From Rhinopomastus cyanomelas (lineage: Eukaryota; Chordata; Aves; Bucerotiformes; Rhinopomastidae), in assembly GCA_013400115.1 (NCBI GenBank), contig VXBP01001095.1, positions 145,791-209,790 on the forward strand: a stretch of DNA of 64,000 nucleotides, in the 5' to 3' direction. Made by a program: the position numbers and the translations under genes. Positions 45,966 through 56,734 of the stretch are shown piece after piece; position 1 is the stretch's first letter, and each line of letters opens with the position of its first letter. The notes beneath the pieces are model-generated. The model saw only the letters and a program-made list of their open reading frames with translations. It did not search any database and was not told where the DNA came from.

Positions 45966-46357
45966 AGTTTACTCCTGGCATCACAGAGGTAACAGCTACT
46001 CCCTGGCTGTCCAAGACGAGCTGGAGTAGCTGTGTGGTCTCACGTGCTGCGCCAGGCTTCTCAGGAGCAGGGCTGATGTGGCTGTGAACACCGGCGTGCT
46101 GCCCAGAGAAAAAGTCTTTGCAGAGGATGTTGAGTGTCACGCAAGATCAGACACACGAGAAGGTTGATCCCTGTTGTTCCAGAGACATTTACTTTGTGCT
46201 CCCGTGATTAACAATCAGTCGGGAGCAGTGCCAAGGGCTGCCAACCACCATAAATACGTCTCGACACCGAGGGAAGCAGAGAAATGTTAACTGCCCTCTG
46301 GAGTATTTAGTTCAAATAATGGGAGGCTCTGATTTGTCTCTGGGCTTTGTTTTCCAG

Positions 46358-46466
46358 GTGGGTCCATATAATCTGTGCTATTGCTGTCCCCGAGGCCCGT
46401 TTCCTCAGCGTAATAGAGCGTCATCCTGTGGATATCAGCGCCATTCCGGAGCAGAGATGGAAACTG
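46358..46466 (+). CDS. KDM4B: KDM4B exon: middle of extended PHD
   Basis: 109 nt, one base before the codon boundary at its start, phase 0 end, donor GTAGGT. It encodes WVHIICAIAVPEARFL, then VIERHPVDISAIPEQRWKL, almost identical to the mammalian protein. His and Cys of VHIIC are zinc ligands of the extended PHD. Confidence 0.98.
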
Positions 46467-46869
46467 GTAGGTGTCTCTTGCCCTCAGGGAGTGTGTGTGA
46501 GCAGGAGACAGAAGAACTCCCAAAACCAGAGAGAAAAGGGCTTTAACTGGACAGACAAACTCCTGTGTAGGGTCATAAGGCAGTGGGGCTGGAGGGGGTG
46601 TTTTCTGAGCTGAGGTTGGAGGTGATGTCCTGGCTCTGATGGCACCGGGATGTTTGGGTGTTTCCTGAGAAGCTGCCTCAGCCTGTGACACAGCCAGGCT
46701 GTGCTTAGCAGACCTGCCTTTCCTCTTCCCCCGGGCAGAGCCGGGGACACTTCCCCACCCCACAGCCAAACTCCCCGAAAGCTTCACGCGCTGCAAGTGC
46801 TGGTGGCCGGAGCGTGACGGGATGCGGTGTCTAGAAGGAAGCTGACACCCTGCTGACTTGTTCACCTGT

Positions 46870-47110
46870 AATTTGACTCATCCTTCTTTCCATTATTTCT
46901 CTCTATCAAGACATCTCTTTGAGAAATTAACATGCTTCCCTTTGTGCCCACGACCGCGGGGCGAGACAGCAAAGGATTTGATAAAGGTCCGGCTCCAACT
47001 TGTTATTCGGTTGCCTGGCCTCTTCCAAGGGATTAGTAATGGATGATTCATTAGCCCAGAGCAATTAATCTTAATGTTAGCTAATGCCCCATCGCTCCAG
47101 TGTGTTATTG
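46870..47110. promoter_or_regulatory. Possible conserved non-coding element with TAAT motifs
   Basis: Repeat-free; contains GAAATTAACATG, GGGATTAGTAATGG, GATTCATTAG, CAATTAATCTTAATG and GCTAATGCC within 240 bp, a density suggestive of homeodomain binding. Not tested. Confidence 0.25.
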
Positions 47111-47664
47111 CAAAATAGATTGTGCTTTTGCTGCTCTTGTTCCATGCAGAAGTCAGCTGGGCGACGGCGGGGAGGTGATGGAGCGGTGATGTATTGGGTA
47201 GCAGTGATGTATTTGTTAACCTTGAAAGATCATCCAGCAGTCAGCCCAGCTAGGACCTGGATGAGAGAGCAGGAGGAGGCTCTGACTGCTGCCAGAGTTA
47301 TTTCTCTGTTGTGCAAATGGGTTTTGTACACAAATGTGAATGTGGAAAGCATTCATTATTCAGGTGGAGGGATGGTGCAGCGTGATGTGAGAGTGATAAA
47401 TCTCACAGCCGTGGTTCTTTATGGATCTTCTGACATTTCCAGCCTGCGTCCTCTTCATTACCAGCACTTGTAACGATGAACTGCAAATCCTTTTATACAA
47501 GACTCACTTGTGTTGCTTAATGGAGCCTCACAAGGAAACAGCATTTAGTTCTTTAACTCTTCTAGGGCTACTTCACGATCCTGTAGAGCCAGGGCAGTGT
47601 TAGCCTACCTAAGACTGCAGTTCATTCTGCTCCTGGAGCTCACATTTCCTTTGTCCCTTGAGCC

Positions 47665-47796
47665 ATAGAATCATAGAATCACTAGAGATTGGAAGGGACC
47701 TTGAAAGATCATCCAGTCCAATCCCCCTGCCACAGCAGCATCACCCAGACCAAGTCGTAGAGTCAGTCAGGGTCAGAAGGGACCACAGGATCATGA
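47665..47796 (-). mobile_element. Chimeric CR1 tail
   Basis: The reverse strand reads family-A tail (ATCCTGTGGTCCCTTCTGACC) then GACTTGGTCTGGGTGATG and the family-B module. Confidence 0.85.
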
Positions 47797-47804
47797 TTCA
47801 TAAA

Positions 47805-48113
47805 AGGCATCAGGAGGATGGAGCCAGGCTTTGTGCCTGTGACAGTGACAGGACAAGGGGCAGTGGGGACAAGCTGGAGTAGAGGAGGCTCCATGGAAAC
47901 ATCAGGAGAAACTTTTTCTCTGTGAGGCTGATGGAGCCCTGGCCCAGGCTGCCCAGAGAGGATGTGGAGTCTCCTGCTCTGGAGACTTTCAAACCCGCCT
48001 GGACATGTTCCAGTGCGACTGGACGTAGGGGATCCTGCTGTGGCAGGGGGATTGGACTGGATGATCTTTTGAGGTCTCTTCCAATCTCTAATGGTCTGTC
48101 ATTCTGTGATTAT
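47805..48113 (+). mobile_element. CR1 LINE fragment
   Basis: From the QEDGARLC region, lacking part of the middle, to the terminal module. Its tail is inverted relative to the module at 47665. Confidence 0.9.
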
Positions 48114-48189
48114 TAACCTTTACAACTGATGCCATGAGGTTTTTCCTGAGATAAACAACCTCAGGTGAGATGGAGGAGCCTACTTCTGT

Positions 48190-48285
48190 GTGACCTGATG
48201 TAGGGCGGGGATCCTGCTGTGGCAGGGGGATTGGACTGGATGATCTTTTGAGGTCCCTTCCAGCCCTGACTTTCTGTTATTCTGT
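48190..48285 (+). mobile_element. CR1 terminal module
   Basis: TGTGTGACCTGATGTAGGG then GATCCTGCTGTGGCAGGGGG and the TTCTGTTATTCTGTG end. Confidence 0.85.
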
Positions 48286-48355
48286 GTGAACTTTGCTCTT
48301 TTGTGGAGCTCACTTGCCCATCACAAGGAGTTTGTTCTGCTCTGGGGTGTCATTA

Positions 48356-48690
48356 GAATCGTAGACTCATTAGGGATTGGAAGGGACCTCGAAAGATCAT
48401 CTAAGTCCAATCCTCCTGACACAGCAGGATCACCCAGACCAAGTCACACAGGAACACATCCAGGTGGGTCTTAAACATCTCCAGAGAAGGAGACTCCACA
48501 ACCACCCTGGGCAAATCATTAGGGATTGGAAGGGACCTCCAAAGATCATCCAGTCCAATCCCCCTGCCACAGCAGGATCACCCAGACCAAGTCACAGAAT
48601 CATTAGGGATTGGAAGGGACCTCCAAAGATCATCCAGTCCAATCCCCCTGCCACAGCAGGATCACCCAGACCAAGTCCCACAGGAACATT
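48356..48690 (-). mobile_element. Three CR1 terminal modules in tandem
   Basis: One module with ORF2 end (CACAGGAACACATCCAGG, CTCCACAACCACCCTGGGCA), then two more modules nearly identical to each other. Confidence 0.9.
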
Positions 48691-48769
48691 AGGTGCCAAC
48701 TAATCCCTCCACCTTGAACAAAACCCGCTAACATCACTTGGGACAGATTCCTGAGGGAATAATAACCTG

Positions 48770-49100
48770 AGGTATGAGATAACCTGATGCTGGAGGGTTA
48801 AATCTCCCTCGAGAGCCGCGTCGAGCACTCGGTGTATCAGCGCTTGTCCCTGCTGGCGGGAGAATTAGCTATTGACAGTTTAATAATGAGATCTGGTCGC
48901 TATTGACCGGTGTTCCGCGCCTGGCACGTTGCTGCGGTGCTTATCTGCCTTTCCAACAGGGTTTCCAGAGCGATAAGGGGGCTGCTTATTAAACCCTGAA
49001 AACCACCGGCCGGCAGCGCTGAGGCTCTGCCTTTGAATTTCCTGCCTTTTGTTAGTTTGAAGGGTTTTTTTTTTAAAAAGAAAGAAAAACCAGCCCAAAG
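48770..49100. promoter_or_regulatory. Possible conserved non-coding element
   Basis: Repeat-free, CpG-containing, with AATTAGCTATTGAC, TTTAATAATGAG, GATAAGG and GCTTATTAAACC motifs. Not tested. Confidence 0.25.
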
Positions 49101-49276
49101 TTATGTTTGATGTAAATATACCAACTTCAGTGAGTTCGGGGTGCTTCATGCACGTGTGGAGGGGGAGAGCCCATGGAGGGAGGGGAGCGCTCGCAGGAGT
49201 GGGGCAGAATGCATCACCCTCTCTTTTGTGTGTTCTCCTTTCAAAGGAAAAGGAGAAACACTGCCTGGAGAACTGT

Positions 49277-49708
49277 GTAATCATCCTGGATGGAAAGGAC
49301 CTCCAGGATCATCCAGCCCAGCCCTCATCCCAACAGCTCCCTAACCCCTGGGCCATGACCTCAAGTGCTCCAGCTACTTGGTTTTTAAACCCTCCAGGGA
49401 TGGTGACTTCTCCCTTCCCTGGGCAGCCTGTTCCAACCCCTGACCACTCTGTCAGGGCAGAGATTTCTCCTGATGTCCAACCTACCCCTCCCCTGGCACC
49501 ACTTGAGTCCTGTCGCTGGGGAGTGGGGAGAAGAGACTGACCCCCTCCTCTCTCCACCCTCCTGTCAGGGGAGCAATAAGGTCTCCCCTCAGCCACCTCC
49601 TCTGCCAACTAACCAGCCCCAGCTCCTTCAGCATCTCCCCATCAGCCCTGTCCTCCAGGCCCTTCCCCAGCCTCATTGCCCTTCTCTGGACCCCCTCCAG
49701 CCTGATGA
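49277..49708 (-). mobile_element. Old CR1 LINE fragment
   Basis: ATCATCCTGGATGGAAAGGA through CTCAGCATCTCCCCATCAG-like and CTCCAGCCTGATG regions of an old CR1 family in reverse. It ends about 170 bp before a KDM4B exon. Confidence 0.85.
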
Positions 49709-49877
49709 TTCTAGGCAGGTTGGCAGGCAATTCTGGAAGCATCAGACCTGACCTCTCGGCAGCAAACAGTTTGTGGCTCGTAGCCCCTGGGCACTGATGC
49801 CAAGGCTCTGGGGCGCCCAGCACAGCGTTGACGCTGCCCCTGCCTGCTGCGTGACGCTGGGTTGGGTCTCCTTGCAG

Positions 49878-50063
49878 AAATGTGTCTACTGTCGGAAACG
49901 GATGAGGAAGGTGTCCGGCGCCTGCATCCAGTGCTCCTACGAGCACTGCTCCACCTCCTTCCACGTGACCTGCGCGCACGCGGCCGGCGTGCCCATGGAG
50001 CCGGACGACTGGCCCTACGTTGTGTCCATCACCTGCTTCAAACACAAAGCGGCTAACCAGCAG
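49878..50063 (+). CDS. KDM4B: KDM4B exon: second half of extended PHD
   Basis: 186 nt, 62 codons, phase 0 at both ends, acceptor CCTTGCAG and donor GTGGGT. It encodes KCVYCRKRMRKVSGACIQC, then YEHCSTSFHVTCAHAAGV and MEPDDWPYVVSITC. The full set of Cys/His ligands of the PHD part is present. Third positions are unusually GC-rich here. A G-rich minisatellite starts almost immediately after the donor. Confidence 0.98.
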
Positions 50064-50468
50064 GTGGGTTGGCTTTTGGGGTTTGGGGTTGGGTGTCGGG
50101 GTGTTGGGTTGGGTATCAGGGATTGGGGCTGGGTTTTTAGAGATTGGGGCTGGGTTTTTAGAGATTGGGGCTGGGTTTCAGGGATTGGGGCTGGGTTTTA
50201 GGGATTGGGGCTGGGTTTTAGGGATTTGGGCTAGGTTTTTAGGCATTGGATTGGGTTTCAGGGCATTGGGTTGGGTTTTACGGCATTTGGTTTGGTTTTA
50301 GGGATTGGGCTTGGTTTTAGGGATTGGGGCTGGGTTTCAGGGCTTGGGGCTGGGTTTTAGCGATTAGTTTACATTTTAAAGCCTGGGGTTGGGTTTTAAG
50401 ACCTGGAGTTGAGTTTTAGGAGTTGGGTTTCAGGGCTTGGGGTTGGGTTTTAGGGTTTGGGATTTTAT
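50064..50468 (+). repeat. G-rich minisatellite filling a short KDM4B intron
   Basis: About 18 degenerate ~20-24-bp units of the type GGGATTGGGGCTGGGTTTTA, starting at the splice donor and ending about 77 nt before the acceptor. Many runs of three or four G on the transcribed-sense strand. Confidence 0.93.
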
Positions 50469-50545
50469 TTAGGAGTTCATTTCTATTTCTGACCCATCTT
50501 TTCCACTTGCAAATGGCCACTTGTTCCCTTTTCCCTCTGCTACAG

Positions 50546-50710
50546 ATTCCATTTCGACGGGAAGTGACCCTTGGTCAGACTGTGATCACAAAGAACCGGA
50601 ACGGACTCTACTACAGATGTAAAGTGATTGGAATGACTACACAGACCTTCTACGAAGTCAACTTCGATGATGGCTCCTACAGCGACAACGTCTACCCTGA
50701 AAGCATCATT
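50546..50710 (+). CDS. KDM4B: KDM4B exon: first half of the double Tudor domain
   Basis: 165 nt, 55 codons, phase 0 at both ends, acceptor CTGCTACAG and donor GTAAGC. It encodes VTLGQTVITKNRNGLYYRC, then VIGMTTQTFYEVNFDDGSYSD and YPESII. In KDM4A the Phe of the NFDDGS motif (Phe932) forms part of the aromatic cage that binds trimethyl-lysine; it is conserved here. The double Tudor of KDM4A/B binds H3K4me3 and H4K20me-type marks. Confidence 0.98.
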
Positions 50711-51401
50711 GTAAGCAGCTCTCTGGGGAGACCGGTAGCGATGGGGGCAGAGGGGAACACGTGCCCTCGTCTGTGCTCTGGGGTGGAACAACAAAGTAAA
50801 GCTTGAAAGGAGAAGATTCAAAAGTAAACTTGCTGCCTGCTTGGGGAAGCTCACACTGCTCTTCATTACTGTTTATGATGTTATCTCCTTTCACTCCGCT
50901 CCGCTGCAAAGATGCTGTCGTGCCACACGCAGACGACTTCACGGAGAGCAGCGCTGGTTTGGAAGCTGCATCCTATTTGTTTTGTGCTTGACTAATCTTG
51001 TTTTGCCACTGACAGGGGTGATTCATGGGGAAGGCAGATTGCCTGCAAGCACTTCTGCTTCAAAACAGGGAATTCACTTAATAGAGGAATTGTCTGCGAG
51101 AGGCTGACTTGTCACCTCACGCGTTCTCGTCCTGATGGTGCCGCTGATTCACGGAGCTGTTGGATAGGAGAGATCTGGTTGTGGGGGGCTTGTTACGAGA
51201 AGTTCCCCAGAACTGAGTACTGTCACCCCAAGGAGACTGCAAGTTCTTTCTGGTCTCTCACTGGTTAACAGGTTTATTGGAGGTGGCTGCAGCTAGTCAC
51301 TCGTACAGAAACACTTTTGTGCTGAACTACTGAAGCAGCACCCCTGGTTCTTGAGCTGTGTCGGGGTTGGCTCTCTGACCTCTTTCTCTCTGTGTCTTCA
51401 G
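50711..51401 (+). other. KDM4B: KDM4B intron, 0.7 kb
   Basis: No repeat or exon recognised. The acceptor tract is CT-rich and ends GTGTCTTCAG. Confidence 0.75.
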
Positions 51402-51521
51402 AGCAGAGACTGCCTGCAGATGGGACCCCCTTCAGAGGGAGAGGTCGTTCAGCTGCAGTGGACGGATGGAATCATTTACAAGGCCAAGTTTATTGCAGCC
51501 CAGATCAGTCAGATTTACCAG
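51402..51521 (+). CDS. KDM4B: KDM4B exon: second Tudor, aromatic cage
   Basis: 120 nt, 40 codons, phase 0 at both ends, donor GTGAGT. It encodes SRDCLQMGPPSEGE, then VQLQWTDGIIYKAKFIAAQ and IYQ. The Trp and the Tyr six residues after it align with Trp967 and Tyr973 of KDM4A, the other two walls of the methyl-lysine cage. Confidence 0.98.
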
Positions 51522-54113
51522 GTGAGTACAGACAGGAGCCTGCGCCCTCGCAGCGGCGTGCCTGGTTGTTGCTCCAGCTGTGCAGCTGATCAGCGTCGCG
51601 TGCTTGCTCCAGTCACCAAGGGAGCACTTGCCTTCCACAAGTGACACTGCTGGTAGTCTCTGAAGAGAAACAGACTGTTCAAATAGCATCAGGGCAAAGG
51701 TTTTCAGAGGCAGAACGAATGGACAGGCAGCAGACTGGATCTGCTTCTAAAATGTAAAATAAACTTGCCCTCGTGGCTCAGATCTGGCTGAGGTCAGGAG
51801 TGACCCACTCCCACTGCTCTCTGAGGGCTGCAGCTGAGAGTCTGTAGTGCCCTGCAGTCAGTATCTGCATAATTACCACTTCCCTCAAGTAAGGGAACCG
51901 ATGGGTCAGGAGGTTGAATTGAGTGAGGAGAGTCATCCTCAGGTCATGGGAAGGTGCTTGTGGAGCAGCAGCAGCACGTGGGAATCTCATCCTGCTGCTG
52001 TCGTGCGGCCAACTGGGAACCTTCAGTCTCCAGTCCCAGGCATTCTCCCCATCCCTGTTTTTGAGGTGAGAAAACCAGCAGCCAGGGTTCTCTTTATCTT
52101 TGAGTCCCTTCCACGTAGGCAGGTGGAACCCAGCACACAGCAGCTAGTGTTTCAGCACTGCAGAGCTTTCATGTGGTGAAATCCCTTTAGAAATGGTCCC
52201 AAGAAGTTGGTCTGCAGAGTTGACTTTGTGCTCAGCCTCTTGAAAAAGAAATGCTGAAATCTGCAAGTAATTGTTGTTTTTAAAGCCAGAAGTGCTGCTG
52301 GACAAAAGGCAAGAGGGAAGTCCCTTATCTTGCTGAAATGAGCTTCTGCTTTGCCTCCCTGGGACACAGCCCAGTGATCCACCCTGTCAGTTCGCAGTCG
52401 CTTTGCTGGTGATCTGAGGTGACCCTGACTAGGAATTAGCCCCTAGGAAATGGTCACTGATTTCTCCGAGGGGTTGGAACGGGCTGCTCTGCTGATGGAG
52501 CCAGAAAAATAGGCAGGAGGAGGCTCTGCTGCTCAACTCAGGCAGTTAGCTGTAGGTAAAGCCCTTCTCCACGGGGAAGATCGCCCGCGGAGCTTCCCTG
52601 GGTAGATACTTCCCCAGTGCTTGTGGTGCATCTCTTTTATCCGTTTTGAAATGAGATTAGATTTCAAACCGCAGCGGCTGTTCTCTCACGGAACGAGCGT
52701 GTCCGCAGGAGGACCCTGCGGATTAGCTTTTGCATTTTGAGCTTGTGTTTTGCAGCAGCTTCCCAGTTCCCCTCTCCAAGGCTGGAGTTCCTCTGCGAAG
52801 GTTAGATGTAGGGGGTCTTGTTTCAAATGAACCCAAGTGACTGTCTGGTACCAGGCCCTGATGTCTGTTTGGGACACGTCTGCAGTTCAGTAGAACCATG
52901 GAATCGTTCAGGTTGGACAAGACCTTTAAGATCATTGAGTCCAACCTGGACCCCAGCTGCCCCAGCTTCCACTGCTAAACCCTCTCCCTGAGCTCCAGGG
53001 CTCCCCAGCTGTGAAATGCATCCGGGGTGGTGATTCAACCCCGTCCCTGGGCAGCCTGTTCCAAGGCCTGAGGACCCTTTTCCAGGAAGAAGTTTTAAAC
53101 TTAAACCTCTCCTGGTGCAGCTCGAGGCCGTTGCCTCTTGGCCTGGTGCTTGTGATTTGTGAGACCAACCCTCACCTCTCTACACCCTCCTTCTTCAGGT
53201 AGTTGTAGACAGCAGTGAGGTCTCCCCTCAGCCTCCTTCTCTCCTGCCTAACCAGCCCCAGCTCCCCCAGCTCCTCCTCTCACAAGGTCTGTTCTCCAGA
53301 CCCTTCCCCAACCTTGTTGCCCTTCTTAACTAAACACAGTCCAGCCCCTCTGGGTCTCCCCGAGCTGCAGCCTTGGGCAGCGCAGGACGAGATCAGCAGC
53401 AGCTCCGAGCCCAGATCTTCCCATCCTGCTGGATCTGCCCAGGCTGAGCCCAACCCCCTGCGTTCGGCTGCGGCGCCGCCTTGTCCGGAAAAGCATCAGG
53501 AGTCTTGAGCAAAGAGAATGAGAATCTCTTTGAAGCTTTTAATGGTTTTTGTGTTTTTACACTCACGTTCCCATGAATAAACATTCCTGTGACATCTGAT
53601 GCATAATTCATGGCAGAACCAGCGCTTAGCAGCGAGGGTTTGATGCCAGGAGTTACCCCCAGTGTTGCTGGTGCCTGGCTGCCTCCTTTCTGCCCGTGGA
53701 AATACAGATGTACTGTCGGAGCTGCACTTGTTTCCTTGTGATGTGTGCAAGTGCTTTGTTTAAGATGAAAGCGGTTCTTCTCAGCACGCTGGCCTGAACG
53801 TGGAGCTGCCTTTTGTTGGGAGCCAAAAGCTGCCCCTGTTTTTTCAGGATTTGAATCAAAAATCAGTGGAAATCTTTCGTGCTCTGATGGGGAAGGAGGA
53901 GTGGAGGTCCCTTGGGGGATCCATAGGAGCTCTGAACGAGACCAGTTAAGGCCAGAGGTGCCTGAGCTGCTCTGAACCATGAGCTCCTCCGTGGGAGCTA
54001 TCCCCTGGTACCTCCTGGTCTCTTCCCACAACGGTGCCGTCCGCAGCCTAAATCTGGGGGCAGACTGTTGACACCCTGCCAGGTTCTCACTTCACCTTCT
54101 GCCTCCTCCACAG
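51522..54113 (+). other. KDM4B: KDM4B intron, 2.6 kb
   Basis: One old CR1 (52892-53345, - orientation). No other repeat or exon was recognised in 51522-52891 or 53346-54113. Confidence 0.75.
52892..53345 (-). mobile_element. Old CR1 LINE fragment
   Basis: ACCATGGAATCGTTCAGGTT tail, then in reverse RVLRPWNRLPRDGVES and the LRGDLTAVYNYL-type region. Confidence 0.88.
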
Positions 54114-54206
54114 GTCGAGTTTGAAGACGGTTCCCAACTAATGGTGAAGCGTGGAGATATTTACACCTTGGAGGAAGAGCTCCCCAAGAGAGTCAAGTCT
54201 CGCCTG
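54114..54206 (+). CDS. KDM4B: KDM4B exon: end of second Tudor
   Basis: 93 nt, 31 codons, phase 0 at both ends, acceptor CTCCACAG and donor GTGGGT. It encodes VEFEDGSQLMVKRGDIYTLE and EELPKRVKSRL, the closing strands of the Tudor and the short helix after it, as in all KDM4A/B/C proteins. Confidence 0.98.
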
Positions 54207-55064
54207 GTGGGTATCAGCACCAGAACCGCTGCTCGTTCACACGTCCTCATCACGCTGCTGGGACGTAGGTGAAGGCAGCCCCCAGTTTCTGTAGCTCTAA
54301 ACCCACTCGTTGTTCTCGTAGGGTAGAACTTCTTGATGTTGGTGCTTGAGCAGCCTGGAAGTGGTTTTCCCTTGCTCATGTTGGGATTCACTCTGTATGT
54401 TCCCTGGGTCAGATACTCAGTTCCTATCTGGAGACCTGGTTAGCGGTCCGGGACCAAACCCCTGCTTCTCCCCAGACAGGAGCTGGAGTGGACAGCAGCA
54501 GTGGAATGACTGAGCCTAGAAAAGAGGAGAGATCCCTCTGGTAGCTTTTTTCCAGTCCCAGACTCGCTGGGTGTTTTCAGACCCGGTGCTTTAACCTTTA
54601 AAACCATCTCACTTAATCAGATGGTGAGACTGGTTTCTATGCAAATGGAGAGCGCACGCTCTTCTTCTTCTTCACCCTAAATGTCACATCAGCCACTTCA
54701 GGGCAGGGCCAGATCTCCCCAGAGTCACCTTCAGTCTCTTTAATGAGACAGAAAGAAGAGGGGCCCAAGCTTCCCTGAAGAAGAGAGGAATTGCTGTACC
54801 CAGTTAAACCAGTGGCCCTGGTGGCCACCAGCAGAAGCGTTGGTGGAAGAGGTGATGCTGAGGTGGTGGAGGCTCTGTGGAAGAGCTGATGCCAGGTTGG
54901 AGGACGCTTTAGTTTGCTGCTGTGTGAAGTCTCCAAGGGATTTTTACCCCAAACCCCACGTGTCAGATCCTTCCTGTAGTGAAGCTCAGGATGAGCTCCT
55001 CCATCTCACCTGAGGTTGTTTATCTCAGGAAAAACCTCGTGGCATCAGTTGTAAAGGTTAATGA

Positions 55065-55225
55065 TCACAGAATGACAGACCATTAGAGATTGGAAGGGAC
55101 CTTGAAAGATCATCCAGTCCAATCCCCCTGCCAGAGCAGGATCCTCTAGGTCCAGTCGCACTGGAACACCTCCAGGTGGGTTTGAAATGTCTCAAGGAGA
55201 CTCCACAACCTCCCTGGGCTACCTT
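55065..55225 (-). mobile_element. CR1 LINE 3' fragment
   Basis: Terminal module plus GTCTCAAGGAGACTCCACAA of the ORF2 end. Confidence 0.87.
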
Positions 55226-55657
55226 GTTACCCCTGAAAGACTGGTGGTGGCAAATAAGCCCTTTGGCATTAAAATCCTGAGACGTGCACGACGTTCCAGC
55301 TGGTCTAACTCTGCCTCTTAATAAAAAACAACTCAGGGGAGCCCAGCGGTGCAGGATTTGGAGAAGAAACTGTGTGTCTGCAGCCGAAGGCTTTAGAGCA
55401 TCTCAGAGAAAGGGAAGGCAGGCTGGAAGGAGAAGAGGGAGTTTCAAGGCTGCTTGAAAGCTTTGCTGCTGCTGCTGCCAGGAGTGTGAGGCTGGGCTCT
55501 GTGGGCACGAAGGAGCAAAGCCAGGGGGATAGTCCTTTCTACCCAGACATGCACCTCGTTCCGGGGTGGAAGAGCAGGATGAGCAGAAGCAGCCCCTTCT
55601 ACAGTGATTCCCCCAAATGCTTTCTCTGGGTCTGTCTGTTAAAGGACATCAGGGACA

Positions 55658-55719
55658 ATTTGGGAGGTTGGACTAGATGATCTTTTGAGGTCCCTGCCAA
55701 TCCCTTGTGATTCTGTGAC
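55658..55719 (+). mobile_element. CR1 tail scrap
   Basis: GGTTGGACTAGATGATCTTT to GTGATTCTGTGAC. Confidence 0.75.
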
Positions 55720-56005
55720 AACCCCCATGAAGTTCCTCTGAGCCTTCTGCTGGGAGGGAATAACCCCCTAGAGCAGGGGAGGACACGGGAGTCAAGAGAG
55801 AAGGGGTGAGGCAGGTGCTGGAGTGAGAGAAGCTCTGAAACAAGGAGGCAGCAGGGGAGTTTCTCTTGCCAGCCTGGTTGCAGGAGCCCAGAACTCAACA
55901 GCCACGTGCGTTGGGTGGCTCAGAGCTGGCTGCTGCAGAGCCCCTCTGAGCCTCTCCCTGTTCTCCTGCTCCCCTCTAATGACTGCACTCTGGTGTCTCC
56001 CGCAG

Positions 56006-56191
56006 TCCCTCAGCACCGGGGCCCCTCAGGAGGATGTTTTCTCTGGAGATGAAGTGAGACCGGCCAAGCGTCCCCGGCTGGGGGGCTCCAGAACCCCTGA
56101 AGACTACGGGCAAAGCGCAGACTACTTGGCCTTCATGGAGAGCCTGCTGCAGACGCAGTACCAGCCTGCACCTCCAAGCAACATGTTTTAG
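56006..56191 (+). CDS. KDM4B: KDM4B last coding exon: C-terminal tail and stop
   Basis: 186 nt including the TAG stop, phase 0 start after CTCCCGCAG. It encodes SLSTGAPQEDVFSGDE, the basic AKRPRL patch, and a conserved end with DYLAFMESLLQTQYQ. Human KDM4B ends in the same way (STGAPQE, AKRPR, VESLLQ), which identifies the paralogue and the true C-terminus. The final residues are not conserved. Confidence 0.97.
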   Translation, partial: SLSTGAPQEDVFSGDEVRPAKRPRLGGSRTPEDYGQSADYLAFMESLLQTQYQPAPPSNMF

Positions 56192-56201
56192 CTGAAAGTT
56201 C

Positions 56202-56207
56202 AATAAA
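56202..56207 (+). promoter_or_regulatory. AATAAA hexamer 10 nt after the stop codon
   Basis: A canonical poly(A) hexamer lies 10 nt past the KDM4B stop. Cleavage about 20 nt later would leave an extremely short 3' UTR. The downstream sequence is not clearly GU-rich, so use is uncertain. Confidence 0.3.
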
Positions 56208-56728
56208 TCTCTTTGATTAACCCTTTCCAAGCCTTCAGAGAACTGAACCAGGGAACTGTGGAATGAAAGACCAGCCTTGTGCAATAGCCTGCTGTGAATC
56301 TCCTTCATCTACTCGTGGTTCGGACGGCGAGAGAACGCGGCTGGCTGCACTCTACCTCTCTTTTGCCAGGCGTTGCTGACCAATAGAGTAGGGAGCTTGA
56401 AAAAAAAAGACCCCCCCCTTCTGCATCTCACGTCAGAGACTTTCTCTTGGCAGAGCCTGTAGTTCATAGCTCTTTGTGACTGGCTCCTTCTTTGGGTTTT
56501 GGCTCGTTCTAGTTTCTTCTTCTTCTTATCTTCTTCTCTTTCCTGAGGCTTGGGAAGGGTTAAACGTGCCCGGAATGACTTTTCAAAGGAGATATGTCCA
56601 GACTCTTCTTGTCTTTCAAGGTGCTATTACATTGACTACTGAAGCAGCCTTTGGGGTCGTGTCCTTCGTGTACATAGCCGCCACCTTTGGGACGTTTTCT
56701 ATCGAGGAGCAGTTGTTAAGAAAACAGC

Positions 56729-56734
56729 ATTAAA
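56729..56734 (+). promoter_or_regulatory. ATTAAA hexamer merging into an A-run
   Basis: ATTAAA continuing into about 11 A residues. It may be a proximal poly(A) signal or simply an A-rich tract, which also makes internal oligo-dT priming likely in cDNA data. Confidence 0.3.

Larger units (their letters stand above)
45549..46357 (+). other. KDM4B: KDM4B intron, 0.8 kb
   Basis: Mostly the degenerate GATCTCTAT-type microsatellite (45581-45901) followed by a short CR1 scrap (45902-45965). The rest is unremarkable up to the acceptor GTTTTCCAG. Confidence 0.8.
46467..49877 (+). other. KDM4B: KDM4B intron, 3.4 kb
   Basis: CR1 fragments at 47665-47796, 47805-48113, 48190-48285, 48356-48690 and 49277-49708. 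Repeat-free stretches at 46870-47110 (cluster of ATTA/TAAT motifs) and 48770-49100 look like conserved non-coding DNA. No exon was recognised. Confidence 0.75.
54207..56005 (+). other. KDM4B: KDM4B intron, 1.8 kb (last)
   Basis: Two CR1 scraps (55065-55225 and 55658-55719). The remainder is GC-moderate and without a recognised feature. Confidence 0.75.

Noticed and set aside
49482..50045. 187-codon reverse ORF
   Set aside because: Joins an antisense KDM4B exon to a CR1 fragment; not a gene.
50064..50468. Interstitial telomere repeat
   Set aside because: GGGTTTTAGGG motifs resemble telomere repeats, but the period is 20-24 bp and the TTAGGG hexamer is not regular.
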